From Corallococcus sp. AS-1-6 (lineage in GTDB: Bacteria; Myxococcota; Myxococcia; Myxococcales; Myxococcaceae), in NCBI RefSeq assembly GCF_020037015.1, contig NZ_JAIQDE010000009.1, positions 1-64,000 of the forward strand: a DNA stretch of 64,000 nucleotides, in the 5' to 3' direction. The position numbers were made by a program, and so were the translations under genes. The notes beneath the pieces were generated by a model, which saw nothing but the letters and a program-made list of their open reading frames with translations, was not told the DNA's origin and did not search any database. This document shows positions 40,991 through 49,111 of the stretch, in pieces. The first letter of the stretch is position 1. Every line of letters begins with the position of its first letter.

Positions 40991-42382
40991 ATGCCACAGC
41001 CCCACGCCCCGGGTAAACCGCACCGGCCTCGCGGATCCAGTGTCACTGTCCGGATGGCGCACATGGCCGTCATCGCGTGGCTGCTGCTCGTGGGCACGGG
41101 CTGCGCGGCGTCCCGAAACGTGCGGCTCGACACGGGCCAGGGCCCTGCCCGTGTCCACACGCCGCGAGGGGACCTCCGGCCCGTTGAATTGGACGAAGAT
41201 GCCTTCGCGTCCGCGGTCACGGGGCTCGCACGTACCGCGCCTGTTGCCTCGCGCCCCGTGGAGGCGGCCCGCCGGCTGCTGGCGGCTTCGCTTCCGTCAC
41301 GCCCCTACGCACACGTGCGTGGGCACCTGGGGCTCATCTCCGTGCAGGAGCCCGGACGCGGACACCTCCGGCTCAACGATGCACCGGAGGCGGAGCTGGC
41401 GGCGGCGTATGGCCGGTGGTGCAAGCGCAAGGCGCTCTCCGGAGATTGTCTCCACCTGCTGGAGCGCGGGTCCACGCTGGATGAGGACGGCAAGCGGACG
41501 CTGGCCTTCTCCATCGCGTTGGACTCGGTGTGGGACGAGACGGAGGACGCGCTGCGCGGCATGACGGATCGCGAAGCGGTGCTGTCCATGATCGTCACGA
41601 CCGGCGCCCTGTATCTGGGCCTGTGGCTGTTGCCGGAGCCGGTGTCCAAGGGCGTCGCGGCGACGATGACGGCGGTGCTCATCGCCTACCTGGGCGTCGA
41701 CACGGTGTGGAGCCTCATCCAGGGATGGATGCGGCTCGCGGAGGCGGTGGTGGAGGCCACGACCTTCGACGCGCTCCGGGACGCGGGAGAACAGTACGGC
41801 GAGGTGATGGGCCAGAACGCTGCGCGGGCCTTCGTGATGCTGGCCACGGCGGCGCTGGGCAGCACCGCGGAGACACTGGCCGCGAAGGTGCCCACGCTGC
41901 CCGGTTCGGCGCAGGCGTCACTCGTGGGCGCGGCGGAGGGCGGCTTCCGGCTGGGCGCGGTCGCGCAGGTGGAGTCCGTCGCCGTGTCCACGACGGGTGA
42001 CATCCTCCTCACCCTGGCGCCGGGCGCGGTGGCGACCGGTGGGCCCGTGGAGGTGAAGGGGCCGAAGCACCACATCGCGTCGGACAAGTTCAGCACGTCC
42101 ACCGCGAATGGCGGCCCGTGGACGCCGCGTTACCAGCGGATCTTCAACAAGGCCGGGATGTCGCTGAACGATCCCGAGAACCAGGTGGATGTTCCCGGCC
42201 ACCGTGGCCCTCATCCTCGCGAGTACCATGAAAGAGTCCATCAACGGCTTGAGCAGGTAACGGCGACCTGCAAAACCATCGACCAATGCCGAGAGGCGTT
42301 GCAAGGTGCGCTACGCGCTCTGGCGCGTGAGATCGTCCAGGAGGGCAGTTTCCTCAACAAGCTGGTGACCCGCACGCAGTGA
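40991..42382 (+). CDS. SitA-like lipoprotein toxin with C-terminal AHH nuclease domain
   Basis: A 463-aa protein. A lipoprotein signal ends in VGTGC (Cys38). Residues about 60-160 and 170-340 form a long helical and partly hydrophobic N-terminal module (LSMIVTTGALYLGLWLLPEPVSKGVAATMTAVLIAYLGV). The C-terminal ~110 residues look like an AHH/HNH-type nuclease: KGPKHHIASDK (357-366), NDPENQVDVPGHRGPHPREYHERV (393-416). The combination of lipoprotein signal, long N-terminal module and terminal nuclease matches the SitA5-type polymorphic toxins of myxobacteria, lipoproteins passed between kin by outer-membrane exchange (TraA/B). An immunity-like gene overlaps the stop. Transfer is inferred; TraA is not in the window. 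ATG 41054 is an alternative start but gives a signal without a basic n-region. Confidence 0.78.
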   Translation: MPQPHAPGKPHRPRGSSVTVRMAHMAVIAWLLLVGTGCAASRNVRLDTGQGPARVHTPRGDLRPVELDEDAFASAVTGLARTAPVASRPVEAARRLLAASLPSRPYAHVRGHLGLISVQEPGRGHLRLNDAPEAELAAAYGRWCKRKALSGDCLHLLERGSTLDEDGKRTLAFSIALDSVWDETEDALRGMTDREAVLSMIVTTGALYLGLWLLPEPVSKGVAATMTAVLIAYLGVDTVWSLIQGWMRLAEAVVEATTFDALRDAGEQYGEVMGQNAARAFVMLATAALGSTAETLAAKVPTLPGSAQASLVGAAEGGFRLGAVAQVESVAVSTTGDILLTLAPGAVATGGPVEVKGPKHHIASDKFSTSTANGGPWTPRYQRIFNKAGMSLNDPENQVDVPGHRGPHPREYHERVHQRLEQVTATCKTIDQCREALQGALRALAREIVQEGSFLNKLVTRTQ

Positions 42383-42399
42383 GTGCACGAACCCGACCC

Positions 42400-42981
42400 A
42401 TGTCCTTGCGATATTTCGAACTCGCTGATGACGTGTACCTTGAGGGCCGCTGGGAACTGGGCCATCCACAGGACGCCCAGGGGCGGGACCTTGAGGACTC
42501 CTGGCAGTTCCGGATGGGCCGACCGAGTTCATGGGAAGGAAGCTTGCGCATCCCGGTGGAGGTTCCAGGCAACGCGCTCGACTACTCCCACGCGGCGTTC
42601 AGCACGCCGGTGGTCACCTCGCGGGTGGCATCCATCTTCGAGCAACTGGCCCCGAACGACGTCCAGCTCTTCCCCGTGGACATCGAGGGGCAGGCCGGCG
42701 ACTTCTTCATCCTGAACGCCATCCGCCGCGTGAACTGCATCGACGATGAAGCTTCGGAGGAGGCGCGGTACTGGACGCCCAGGGATGGGCTGACGGAGAA
42801 GGTAGGGACCTATCTCTCCGTGTGGGGCATGCGCATCGACACCACGCGGCTCGGCAGCGCGCGGGTCTTCCGGCCGCTGCACTGGGAAGTGGTCCTCGTC
42901 ATTCCGGAGGACATCAAGCTCGCGCTGGAATCCATCGGCGCCACGGGCGTGAGGTTCAAGGACGTGTCCCCGCTCCGCTGA
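42400..42981 (+). CDS. Imm11-type immunity protein (cognate of the SitA-like toxin)
   Basis: A 193-aa cytoplasmic protein. The opening MSLRYFELADDVYLEGRWELGHP and the middle SRVASIFEQLAPNDVQLFPVDIEGQAGDFFILNAIRRVNCIDDEASEEARYW match the Imm11 (PF07791-like) immunity family commonly placed after lipoprotein polymorphic toxins in myxobacteria. It contains no export signal, as expected for a protein that neutralises a nuclease inside the cell. A GTG at 42379 overlapping the toxin stop (GTGA) would add seven residues and provide coupling; the ATG at 42400 gives the family-like N-terminus. Confidence 0.75.
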   Translation: MSLRYFELADDVYLEGRWELGHPQDAQGRDLEDSWQFRMGRPSSWEGSLRIPVEVPGNALDYSHAAFSTPVVTSRVASIFEQLAPNDVQLFPVDIEGQAGDFFILNAIRRVNCIDDEASEEARYWTPRDGLTEKVGTYLSVWGMRIDTTRLGSARVFRPLHWEVVLVIPEDIKLALESIGATGVRFKDVSPLR

Positions 42982-43345
42982 TTTCCGCGCCTGCGTGCGT
43001 CACGGCGGCTGTCCGCCAGGTTGCTTGTTTCCGGGGGGCCGGTTGCAATCAGGGCTCACCCGGCTACATTCAGCACTTCACCGCAGCCGCAACCCCCGGG
43101 TCCCTCGTCAGATGACGGTTTCGCTCACAGCCTGCCTGCAGCGTGCTCCGCGCCGGATTTCCGTGCGCCGGACGCTGCCCGCGCACGGCCGAGCCACCGC
43201 CTGGCTTGTCACCCACGCCGCCCGTCTCGCGTAGTTCACGACGGACGGCGTCCGCTCCACCCCCACTGAACCTTCGCGCCACGCACGCCCACCTTTCCAG
43301 GTGTGCGTGCCATCCCCACTCCCCTTCCCACAGGAGGCAATCGCC
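42982..43345. other. 364-bp gap before rnk: no gene seen
   Basis: Short frames in the gap lack family features and plausible starts. It contains a candidate promoter at 43043-43070 and a bulged hairpin just ahead of the rnk Shine-Dalgarno: stems CACGCA/TGCGTG and CACCT/AGGTG at 43280-43309 with a TTCC loop. If the promoter is used, the rnk leader would be about 270 nt, unusually long for this genome. Confidence 0.5.
43043..43070 (+). promoter_or_regulatory. Possible sigma-70-type promoter upstream of rnk
   Basis: TTGCAA (43043-43048) and TACATT (43065-43070) are separated by 16 bp. Both are close to vegetative consensus in an otherwise GC-rich stretch. It would transcribe the rnk gene with a long leader. 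Tentative. Confidence 0.3.
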
Positions 43346-43762
43346 ATGACCCACGACCATTCCCTCATCGTCACCGACACGGACCTCCAGCGCCTGGAGC
43401 GCGTCGTCGAGCAGTACGGCAACGCCCGCAACGCCGAGCTCGTGGAGCAACTGGAGTCCGAGCTCGCCCGCGCCGTCGTCACGTCCTCCACCGCTGTTCC
43501 CCGCGACGTCGTCACCATGAACAGCACCGTCGTCTATGAGGACGAGGAGGCCGGCGAGACGCGCGAAGTCACGCTCGTCTACCCCAAGGACGCCAACAGC
43601 GACGCCGGCCGCATCTCCATCCTCGCCCCCGTGGGCAGCGCCCTGCTGGGCCTGTCCGTGGGCCAGACCGTGGAGTGGCCCCTCCCCCAGGGCCGCACCC
43701 GCCGCCTGCGCATCCTCGCCGTGCCCTACCAGCCGGAGGCCGCCGGGCACTTCCACCTGTAG
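43346..43762 (+). CDS. rnk: Rnk / GreA-GreB C-terminal-like regulator of nucleoside diphosphate kinase
   Basis: A 138-aa protein. A short N-terminal coiled region (LIVTDTDLQRLERVVEQYGNARNAELVEQLESELARA) is followed by the GreA/GreB-like C-terminal FKBP-type domain (VVTMNSTVVYEDEEAGETREVTLVYPKDANSDAGRISILAPVGSALLGLSVGQTVEWPLPQGRTRRLRILAV). Rnk proteins bind RNA polymerase and, in Pseudomonas and E. coli, affect nucleoside diphosphate kinase levels. An AGGAGG eight bases before the ATG fixes the start. A strong hairpin follows the stop codon. Confidence 0.88.
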   Translation: MTHDHSLIVTDTDLQRLERVVEQYGNARNAELVEQLESELARAVVTSSTAVPRDVVTMNSTVVYEDEEAGETREVTLVYPKDANSDAGRISILAPVGSALLGLSVGQTVEWPLPQGRTRRLRILAVPYQPEAAGHFHL

Positions 43763-43776
43763 GCCCCGCGTCCTCC

Positions 43777-43822
43777 CATGACGCGTCAGCGCCGTGCCCA
43801 TGGCCCGCGCTGACGCGTCATG
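43777..43822 (+). terminator. 15-bp stem-loop after rnk
   Basis: The arms CATGACGCGTCAGCG (43777-43791) and CGCTGACGCGTCATG (43808-43822) are a perfect inverted repeat with a 16-nt loop, beginning 15 bp after the rnk stop. There is no T-run, as is common for myxobacterial hairpins, so termination efficiency is uncertain. The core TGACGCGTC recurs in the hairpins near 52.7 and 53.2 kb. Confidence 0.6.
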
Positions 43823-43984
43823 CCCACCCCGGGGAGGCAGGCCCTCCGCCGCATCCCCGCGGGATTGCTGAACGTCGTCTTCCGGACACCTCCTGGCCCC
43901 GGGCGTGCAGACGTCCGCGCACCCCTCGCCCTGGCGAAGGGACGCGGGCCGCTCTCACGCCCGCGTGTGCATGTGGAGGAACGC

Positions 43985-45754
43985 TTGTTCGCACGAAGGC
44001 ATCACCTGGGGCTCGGAGGACTGGCGGTCCTCTGCGCCTTCAGCGCCCAGGCCCAGAGCAGCATTCCGGGCATTGAACTGGAGCGCCTGCAGCTCAACCC
44101 CGGCATGCGCGACAGCCTCGTGCTGTCCACCGGTGACCTGCTCCCCGCGGGTCAGTTCCGCATCGGGTTGACCGCGCACTACGAGAACCGGCCCCTCGTC
44201 CTGGTGGAGGACGGCGAGCGGCAGGCCGACATCGTCTCGAACCGCGTGACGGCGCACGTGAGCGCGGCGTACTCCCTCACGAACTGGCTGGAGCTGGGCG
44301 CGCAGGTGCCCATCGTCGCCCAGTGGGGGCCGGAGACCGCGTCGAATGGCGTGTCCCGCCCCACCACCAGCGCGCTCGGCACGCCGTGGGTCCAGGCCCG
44401 CGTGGGCTTCCTCGCCGAGGACCGGGGCGGGCCGCTGGACCTGGCGCTGCACCTGGGCGCGGCCCTGCCCCTGGGCAACAAGGCCGCCCTCACCCGCGAC
44501 GAGGGCTTCACCTTCTCCCCGCGCCTGGGCGCCGGCAAGCAGTTGGGCGGCACCTTCCGCGTGGGCGCGGACGTCGGCGCGCTCGTGCGCACGAAGACGT
44601 ACGCGCTGACGCCGCAGACGCAGCCCCCCCTGGACGAGATGGGCGTGGAGCTCAACGGCGGCGTCAACCTGTCCGCCGGCCTCTGGGGCCTGCGCGAAGA
44701 GGTCATCGTGCGCGGCACCGTCCCCACGCAGGACTCGCCCAGCTCGCTGGAGGCGCTCCTGGGCCTGCGCGTCCCCTCCGCGGACGGCACCGAGGTGTAC
44801 GTCATGGGCGGCCCGGGCTTTGGCCAGACGCCGGGCACGCCGCGCTTCCGCGTGCTCGCCGGGGTGTCCTTCGGCACGCCGCCCGCGCCCCAGGGCCCCG
44901 TCTGCATCGCGGGCCAGCCCCACGTGGCCGCCGAGTGCCCCGACCTGGATGCCGACGGCGACGGCGTGAAGAACCGAGACGACGCGTGCCCCACGACGGC
45001 GGGCCTGGCGCAGCTCCAGGGCTGCCCGGACAAGGACGACGACCAGGACGGCATCCCCAACCTGGCGGACCGGTGCCCCACGCAGGCGGAGAACAAGAAC
45101 GGCTTCCAGGACGAGGACGGCTGCCCGGACGACCCCGACTCCGACGGGGACGGCATCGTGGACTCCAAGGACCAGTGCCCCAAGGAGCCGGAGACGTTCA
45201 ACCGCTTCCAGGACAAGGACGGCTGCCCGGACGTGGAGCCGGACCGCGACGGTGACGGCATCGTGGACCGGCTGGACAACTGCCCCGACGAGCCCGGCAC
45301 CGAGGCGAACGGCGGCTGCAAGGAGGCGCCCGTCGCGCGCATCGACGCCGGGAGCATCCGCATCCTCGAGGCGGTCTTCTTCGAGAACAACAAGGCCGTC
45401 ATCCAGACGCGCAGCCACGCGGTGCTCGACAAGGTCGCGGCCATCCTCGTGTCCCACCCGGACATCGAGAAGGTGCGCGTGGAGGGCCACACCGACGACA
45501 CCGGCAAGGCCGACTACAACCTGGACCTGTCCCAGCGGCGCGCCGAGGCGGTGGTGGACTACCTGGTGAGCAAGGGCGTGCAGCGCGAGCGGTTGGAGGC
45601 GAAGGGCTTCGGGCCCACGCAGCCCATCGCGGACAACGCGAAGGCGGACGGCCGCGCGAAGAACCGCCGCGTCGAGTTCAAGATCGTCGGAGAGGCCGAG
45701 GGCGTGCAGACGGCGCCGGCCTCCTCCTCTTCCCCCGACACCCTCCGGAAGTAA
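43985..45754 (+). CDS. OmpA-family outer membrane protein with TSP3 calcium repeats
   Basis: A 589-aa protein. The TTG at 43985 is selected because GGAGGAA lies just upstream and it yields a signal peptide (RRHHLGLGGLAVLCAFSAQAQS). Residues about 30-300 are a beta-barrel-like region with alternating strands (FRIGLTAHYENRPLVLV, LGAQVPIVAQWG). Then come several thrombospondin type 3-like Asp-rich repeats (DLDADGDGVKNRDDACP, DKDDDQDGIPNLADRCP, DSDGDGIVDSKDQCP, DRDGDGIVDRLDNCP), which would bind calcium. The C-terminal OmpA peptidoglycan-binding domain follows (VRVEGHTDDTGKADYNLDLSQRRAEAVVDYLV and NRRVEFKI). It probably links the outer membrane to the cell wall. It is 12 bp from the next gene and likely co-transcribed with it. 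Confidence 0.9.
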   Translation: MFARRHHLGLGGLAVLCAFSAQAQSSIPGIELERLQLNPGMRDSLVLSTGDLLPAGQFRIGLTAHYENRPLVLVEDGERQADIVSNRVTAHVSAAYSLTNWLELGAQVPIVAQWGPETASNGVSRPTTSALGTPWVQARVGFLAEDRGGPLDLALHLGAALPLGNKAALTRDEGFTFSPRLGAGKQLGGTFRVGADVGALVRTKTYALTPQTQPPLDEMGVELNGGVNLSAGLWGLREEVIVRGTVPTQDSPSSLEALLGLRVPSADGTEVYVMGGPGFGQTPGTPRFRVLAGVSFGTPPAPQGPVCIAGQPHVAAECPDLDADGDGVKNRDDACPTTAGLAQLQGCPDKDDDQDGIPNLADRCPTQAENKNGFQDEDGCPDDPDSDGDGIVDSKDQCPKEPETFNRFQDKDGCPDVEPDRDGDGIVDRLDNCPDEPGTEANGGCKEAPVARIDAGSIRILEAVFFENNKAVIQTRSHAVLDKVAAILVSHPDIEKVRVEGHTDDTGKADYNLDLSQRRAEAVVDYLVSKGVQRERLEAKGFGPTQPIADNAKADGRAKNRRVEFKIVGEAEGVQTAPASSSSPDTLRK

Positions 45755-45766
45755 GGCGGACCGTTC

Positions 45767-48700
45767 ATGTTCAAGACCCTGATGCCTTCCCTCCGGGGAG
45801 ATTCATCCCGCATGGCCCTGCGCACGGGCCTGCACATGCTGGCCCTGTGCTCGCTGTTCCTCGTCGCCGGCTGCGAAGCGCGCTCCTCCACTCCCGGACC
45901 CGTGCTCACGAGCCAGGCGTCCGCGCTCGTGGGGGACGGCCGGCTCCAGCCCGGCGAGCAGTGTGACGACGGCAACACGGCGAGCGGGGACGGCTGTTCG
46001 TCCACCGGCACCGTGGAGGCGGGCTACCTGTGCCACGTGCCCGGCAACGCGTGCTCGCTGGCCAGCCTGTGCGGCAACAACACGGTGAACCCCGGCGAGC
46101 TGTGCGACGACGGCAACACGACCGACGACGGCAACGGCTGTTCGGCCACGTGTGACCTGTCGCTGTGTGGCAACGGCGCGTTCGACAACCGGCAGTACCC
46201 GTCCTACGCGCAGGAGGTCTGCGACGACGGCAACCGCTTCGAGGGCGACGGGTGCAGCCGCCAGTGCGAGGTGGAGCCCGGCTTCGCCTGCGCGGGCAGC
46301 CCCAGCCGCTGCGTGAGGGCGGGCGTGGCGGTGTTCAACACCGGCGTGGACGCGCAGAACCGCCGCCTGCCCGCGGGCGCGGTGGATCCGCACTGGTTCT
46401 ACGCCGGCACCACCACCGGCGCGGACACCGGCGTGCGCAACGCCAACGACTGGCCGCTGGAGATGCAGACCGCGCGCTTCATGGCGCCCCAGGGCGCGCA
46501 GACGTGCGTGTACCAGGACTTCCTCATCCCCTCGACGACGAACATCGCGCAGTTCCGCCTGCGCCTGGCCACCTTCAATGACAACCAGTTCGACGGCGCC
46601 AGGGTGAACGGCGTGGCCATCACCCCGGTCACCGTGAGCGAGCCCCCCGGCCAGCCCTGGCAGAAGAACATCTTCCGCGAGTTCGGCACCCACGCGGCCT
46701 GGCACCCGGGCCTCAACCGCATCGAGCTGTGCAACGAGAACGCCGCCAGCCCGCCGAACGCCTTCCGCTACCTCTTCGTGGACGCCTACGACGACCGCTG
46801 CGGTGACGGCGCCATCTCCCCGCGCGAGGAGTGCGACGACGGCAACACGAACAACAACGACGGTTGCAGCGCCACCTGCGGCATCGAGCCCGGCTACGGC
46901 TGCGCCGGGGCGCCCAGCGCCTGCGCGAAGACGTGCGGCAACGGCAACCTGAACCCCGGCGAGCAGTGTGACGACGGCAACACCACCGCCAACGACGGCT
47001 GCAACGCGAGCTGCCGCGTGGAGGACGGCTACGCCTGCCCCACGCCGGGCCAGGCGTGCGTGGCCTCCTGCGGCGACGGCGTCATCCACGCGGGGGAGCA
47101 GTGTGACGACGGCAACGTGTTCAGCTCCGACGGCTGCTCCGCGGCGTGCCGCATCGAGACGGGCTCCTCCTGCGGCGGCGCCCCGTCCGTCTGCGCCCCG
47201 CTGTGCGGCAACGGCGTGCTCAACGCCGGTGAGCTGTGCGACGACGGCAACACGCACCTGAACGACGGCTGCTCCAACGCCTGCACCCTGGAGCTGGGCT
47301 ATGCCTGCGCCACGCCGGGCCAGCCCTGCGCGAAGACGTGCGGCAACGGCGACGTGGACCCGGGCGAGCAGTGCGACGACGGCAACCTCACCTCCGGCGA
47401 CGGCTGCGCCACCGAGTGCCGCGTGGAGGACGGCTACGCCTGCTCCACGCCGTCCAACGGCCCCTCCGTGTGCGCCCAGTCGTGCGGCAACGGCACCCTG
47501 GACGCGAACGAGACCTGCGACGACGGCGACACGTCCTCCGGCGACGGCTGCTCCAGCGGCTGCCGCGTGGAGCCGGGCCATGGCTGCTCGGGTCAGCCCA
47601 GCACCTGCGCCACCCTCTGCGGTGACGGCCTCCGCGCGGGCGCCGAGTCGTGCGACGACGGCAACACGGTGGCGGGCGACGGCTGCGACGCCACCTGCGC
47701 CGTGGAGCCGGGCTTTAGCTGCCCCGTCCCCGGCACCGCGTGCCTCGCCACCTGCGGCAACGGCGCGCTGGAGGCTGGTGAGCAGTGCGATGACGGCGAC
47801 GCCGCCAGCGGCGACGGCTGCAACGCCATCTGCGCCGTGGAGCCGGGCTGGAGCTGCAGCGGCGCGCCCAGCGCCTGCGGCACCACGTGCGGCGACGGCG
47901 TCCGCGCGGGCACCGAGGTGTGCGACGACGGCAACCTGGTGGGCGGCGACACCTGCTCGCCGCGCTGCCTGCTGGAGGTGGGCCAGACGTGCAACGCGTC
48001 CAACGTCTGCGAGGCGTACTGCGACCCGGTCTCCCAGCAGTGCGTGGCGCAGCAGCCCGAGCCCGTGACGCCGACCCCGGTCATCACCGGCCCCGTGGCG
48101 AGCAGCACGGTGACCACCGGCACGCCTCCCATCACCGGCACCGGCGAGCCCGGCGCCGAGGTGACGGTGCGCGAGGGCTCCACCGTCCTCTGCACGGCCA
48201 CCGTGGACGCGGCCGGCCACTGGACCTGCACGCCCACGACGCCGCTGGTGGATGGCCCGCACTCCGTGACGGCCACGGCGAAGGGGCCCACGGGCAGTCC
48301 CAGCTTCCCGTCCACCGCCGTCCCCTTCGTCGTGGACACGGAGGTCCCGGCCCCGGTCATCACCGGGCCGGAGGCGAACGCCACGGTGACCACCGGCACG
48401 CCCGCCATCACCGGCACCGGCGAGCCCGGCGCCGAGGTGACGGTGCGCGAGGGCTCCACCGTCCTCTGCACGGCCACCGTGGACGCGGCCGGCGCGTGGA
48501 GCTGCGTGCCCACGACGCCGCTGCCGGACGGCCCGCACTCCGTGACGGCCACGGCCCGGTCGCCCGCGGGCGTCACCAGCCCTCCGTCCTCCACCGTCCC
48601 CTTCGTGGTGGACGGCGTGGTGCCGGACGCCCAGGCTCCGGACACCTCCATCGTGAAGGGCCCGGCGCCGACCACCTCCAGCCGCACGGCGGACTTCGAG

Positions 48701-48991
48701 TACGCCTCCACGGAGGAGGGCTCCACGTTCGAGTGCAGCCTCGACGGTGGCGCCTGGGGGCCGTGCAGCGGCAGCTACACGGTGGGCACCGGGGACCATG
48801 TCCTGCGCGTGCGCGCCGTGGATGGCAGCGGCAACACGGATGAGACCCCGGCGGAGTACACCTGGACGGTGACGAGCACGCGCGCCTTCGCGGGCGGCGG
48901 GTGCAGCACCGCGCCGGATGCCTCCTGGCTGGCCCTGCTGGGCCTGCTGGGAGTGCCGGGGCTGCGCCGCCGTCAGCGCCGCGCCGTCTAG
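45767..48991 (+). CDS. DUF4215 cysteine-repeat surface protein with MYXO-CTERM-like tail
   Basis: A 1074-aa exported protein. The N-terminus has a signal with a lipobox-like LFLVAGC. Twelve Cys-rich repeats of the DUF4215/TIGR02232 type follow (CGNGxxxxGExCDDGNxxxGDGCxxxC pattern). They are interrupted after the third by an unrelated ~150-residue beta-rich insert (VAVFNTGVDAQNRRLPAGAVDPHWFYAG through CNENAASPPNAFRYLF). Two Ig-like repeats (VITGPVASSTVTTGTPPITGTGEPGAEVTV and its near copy), then another beta domain, lead to GGGCSTAPDASWLALLGLLGVPGLRRRQRR. That tail matches a MYXO-CTERM sorting signal: GC, hydrophobic helix, basic end. ATG 45812 is an alternative start. It is probably anchored on the cell surface. 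Confidence 0.88.
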   Translation: MFKTLMPSLRGDSSRMALRTGLHMLALCSLFLVAGCEARSSTPGPVLTSQASALVGDGRLQPGEQCDDGNTASGDGCSSTGTVEAGYLCHVPGNACSLASLCGNNTVNPGELCDDGNTTDDGNGCSATCDLSLCGNGAFDNRQYPSYAQEVCDDGNRFEGDGCSRQCEVEPGFACAGSPSRCVRAGVAVFNTGVDAQNRRLPAGAVDPHWFYAGTTTGADTGVRNANDWPLEMQTARFMAPQGAQTCVYQDFLIPSTTNIAQFRLRLATFNDNQFDGARVNGVAITPVTVSEPPGQPWQKNIFREFGTHAAWHPGLNRIELCNENAASPPNAFRYLFVDAYDDRCGDGAISPREECDDGNTNNNDGCSATCGIEPGYGCAGAPSACAKTCGNGNLNPGEQCDDGNTTANDGCNASCRVEDGYACPTPGQACVASCGDGVIHAGEQCDDGNVFSSDGCSAACRIETGSSCGGAPSVCAPLCGNGVLNAGELCDDGNTHLNDGCSNACTLELGYACATPGQPCAKTCGNGDVDPGEQCDDGNLTSGDGCATECRVEDGYACSTPSNGPSVCAQSCGNGTLDANETCDDGDTSSGDGCSSGCRVEPGHGCSGQPSTCATLCGDGLRAGAESCDDGNTVAGDGCDATCAVEPGFSCPVPGTACLATCGNGALEAGEQCDDGDAASGDGCNAICAVEPGWSCSGAPSACGTTCGDGVRAGTEVCDDGNLVGGDTCSPRCLLEVGQTCNASNVCEAYCDPVSQQCVAQQPEPVTPTPVITGPVASSTVTTGTPPITGTGEPGAEVTVREGSTVLCTATVDAAGHWTCTPTTPLVDGPHSVTATAKGPTGSPSFPSTAVPFVVDTEVPAPVITGPEANATVTTGTPAITGTGEPGAEVTVREGSTVLCTATVDAAGAWSCVPTTPLPDGPHSVTATARSPAGVTSPPSSTVPFVVDGVVPDAQAPDTSIVKGPAPTTSSRTADFEYASTEEGSTFECSLDGGAWGPCSGSYTVGTGDHVLRVRAVDGSGNTDETPAEYTWTVTSTRAFAGGGCSTAPDASWLALLGLLGVPGLRRRQRRAV

Positions 48992-49111
48992 CGCCGCATG
49001 GCCTTGAGGAGCCCGCCGGAGGGGCCGGCCTTCCCCTTCCCGGGAGCGCCCCCTCGCTCCCTCTCATGGCGCCCTTCCGGCGGCGCTCCCGTGTCCCCCG
49101 GCCTTCCCCGT

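Noticed and set aside
45803-48799. 998-aa minus-strand open frame
   Set aside because: Antisense mirror of the DUF4215 repeats, a usual artefact of high-GC third positions; repetitive and without any motif.
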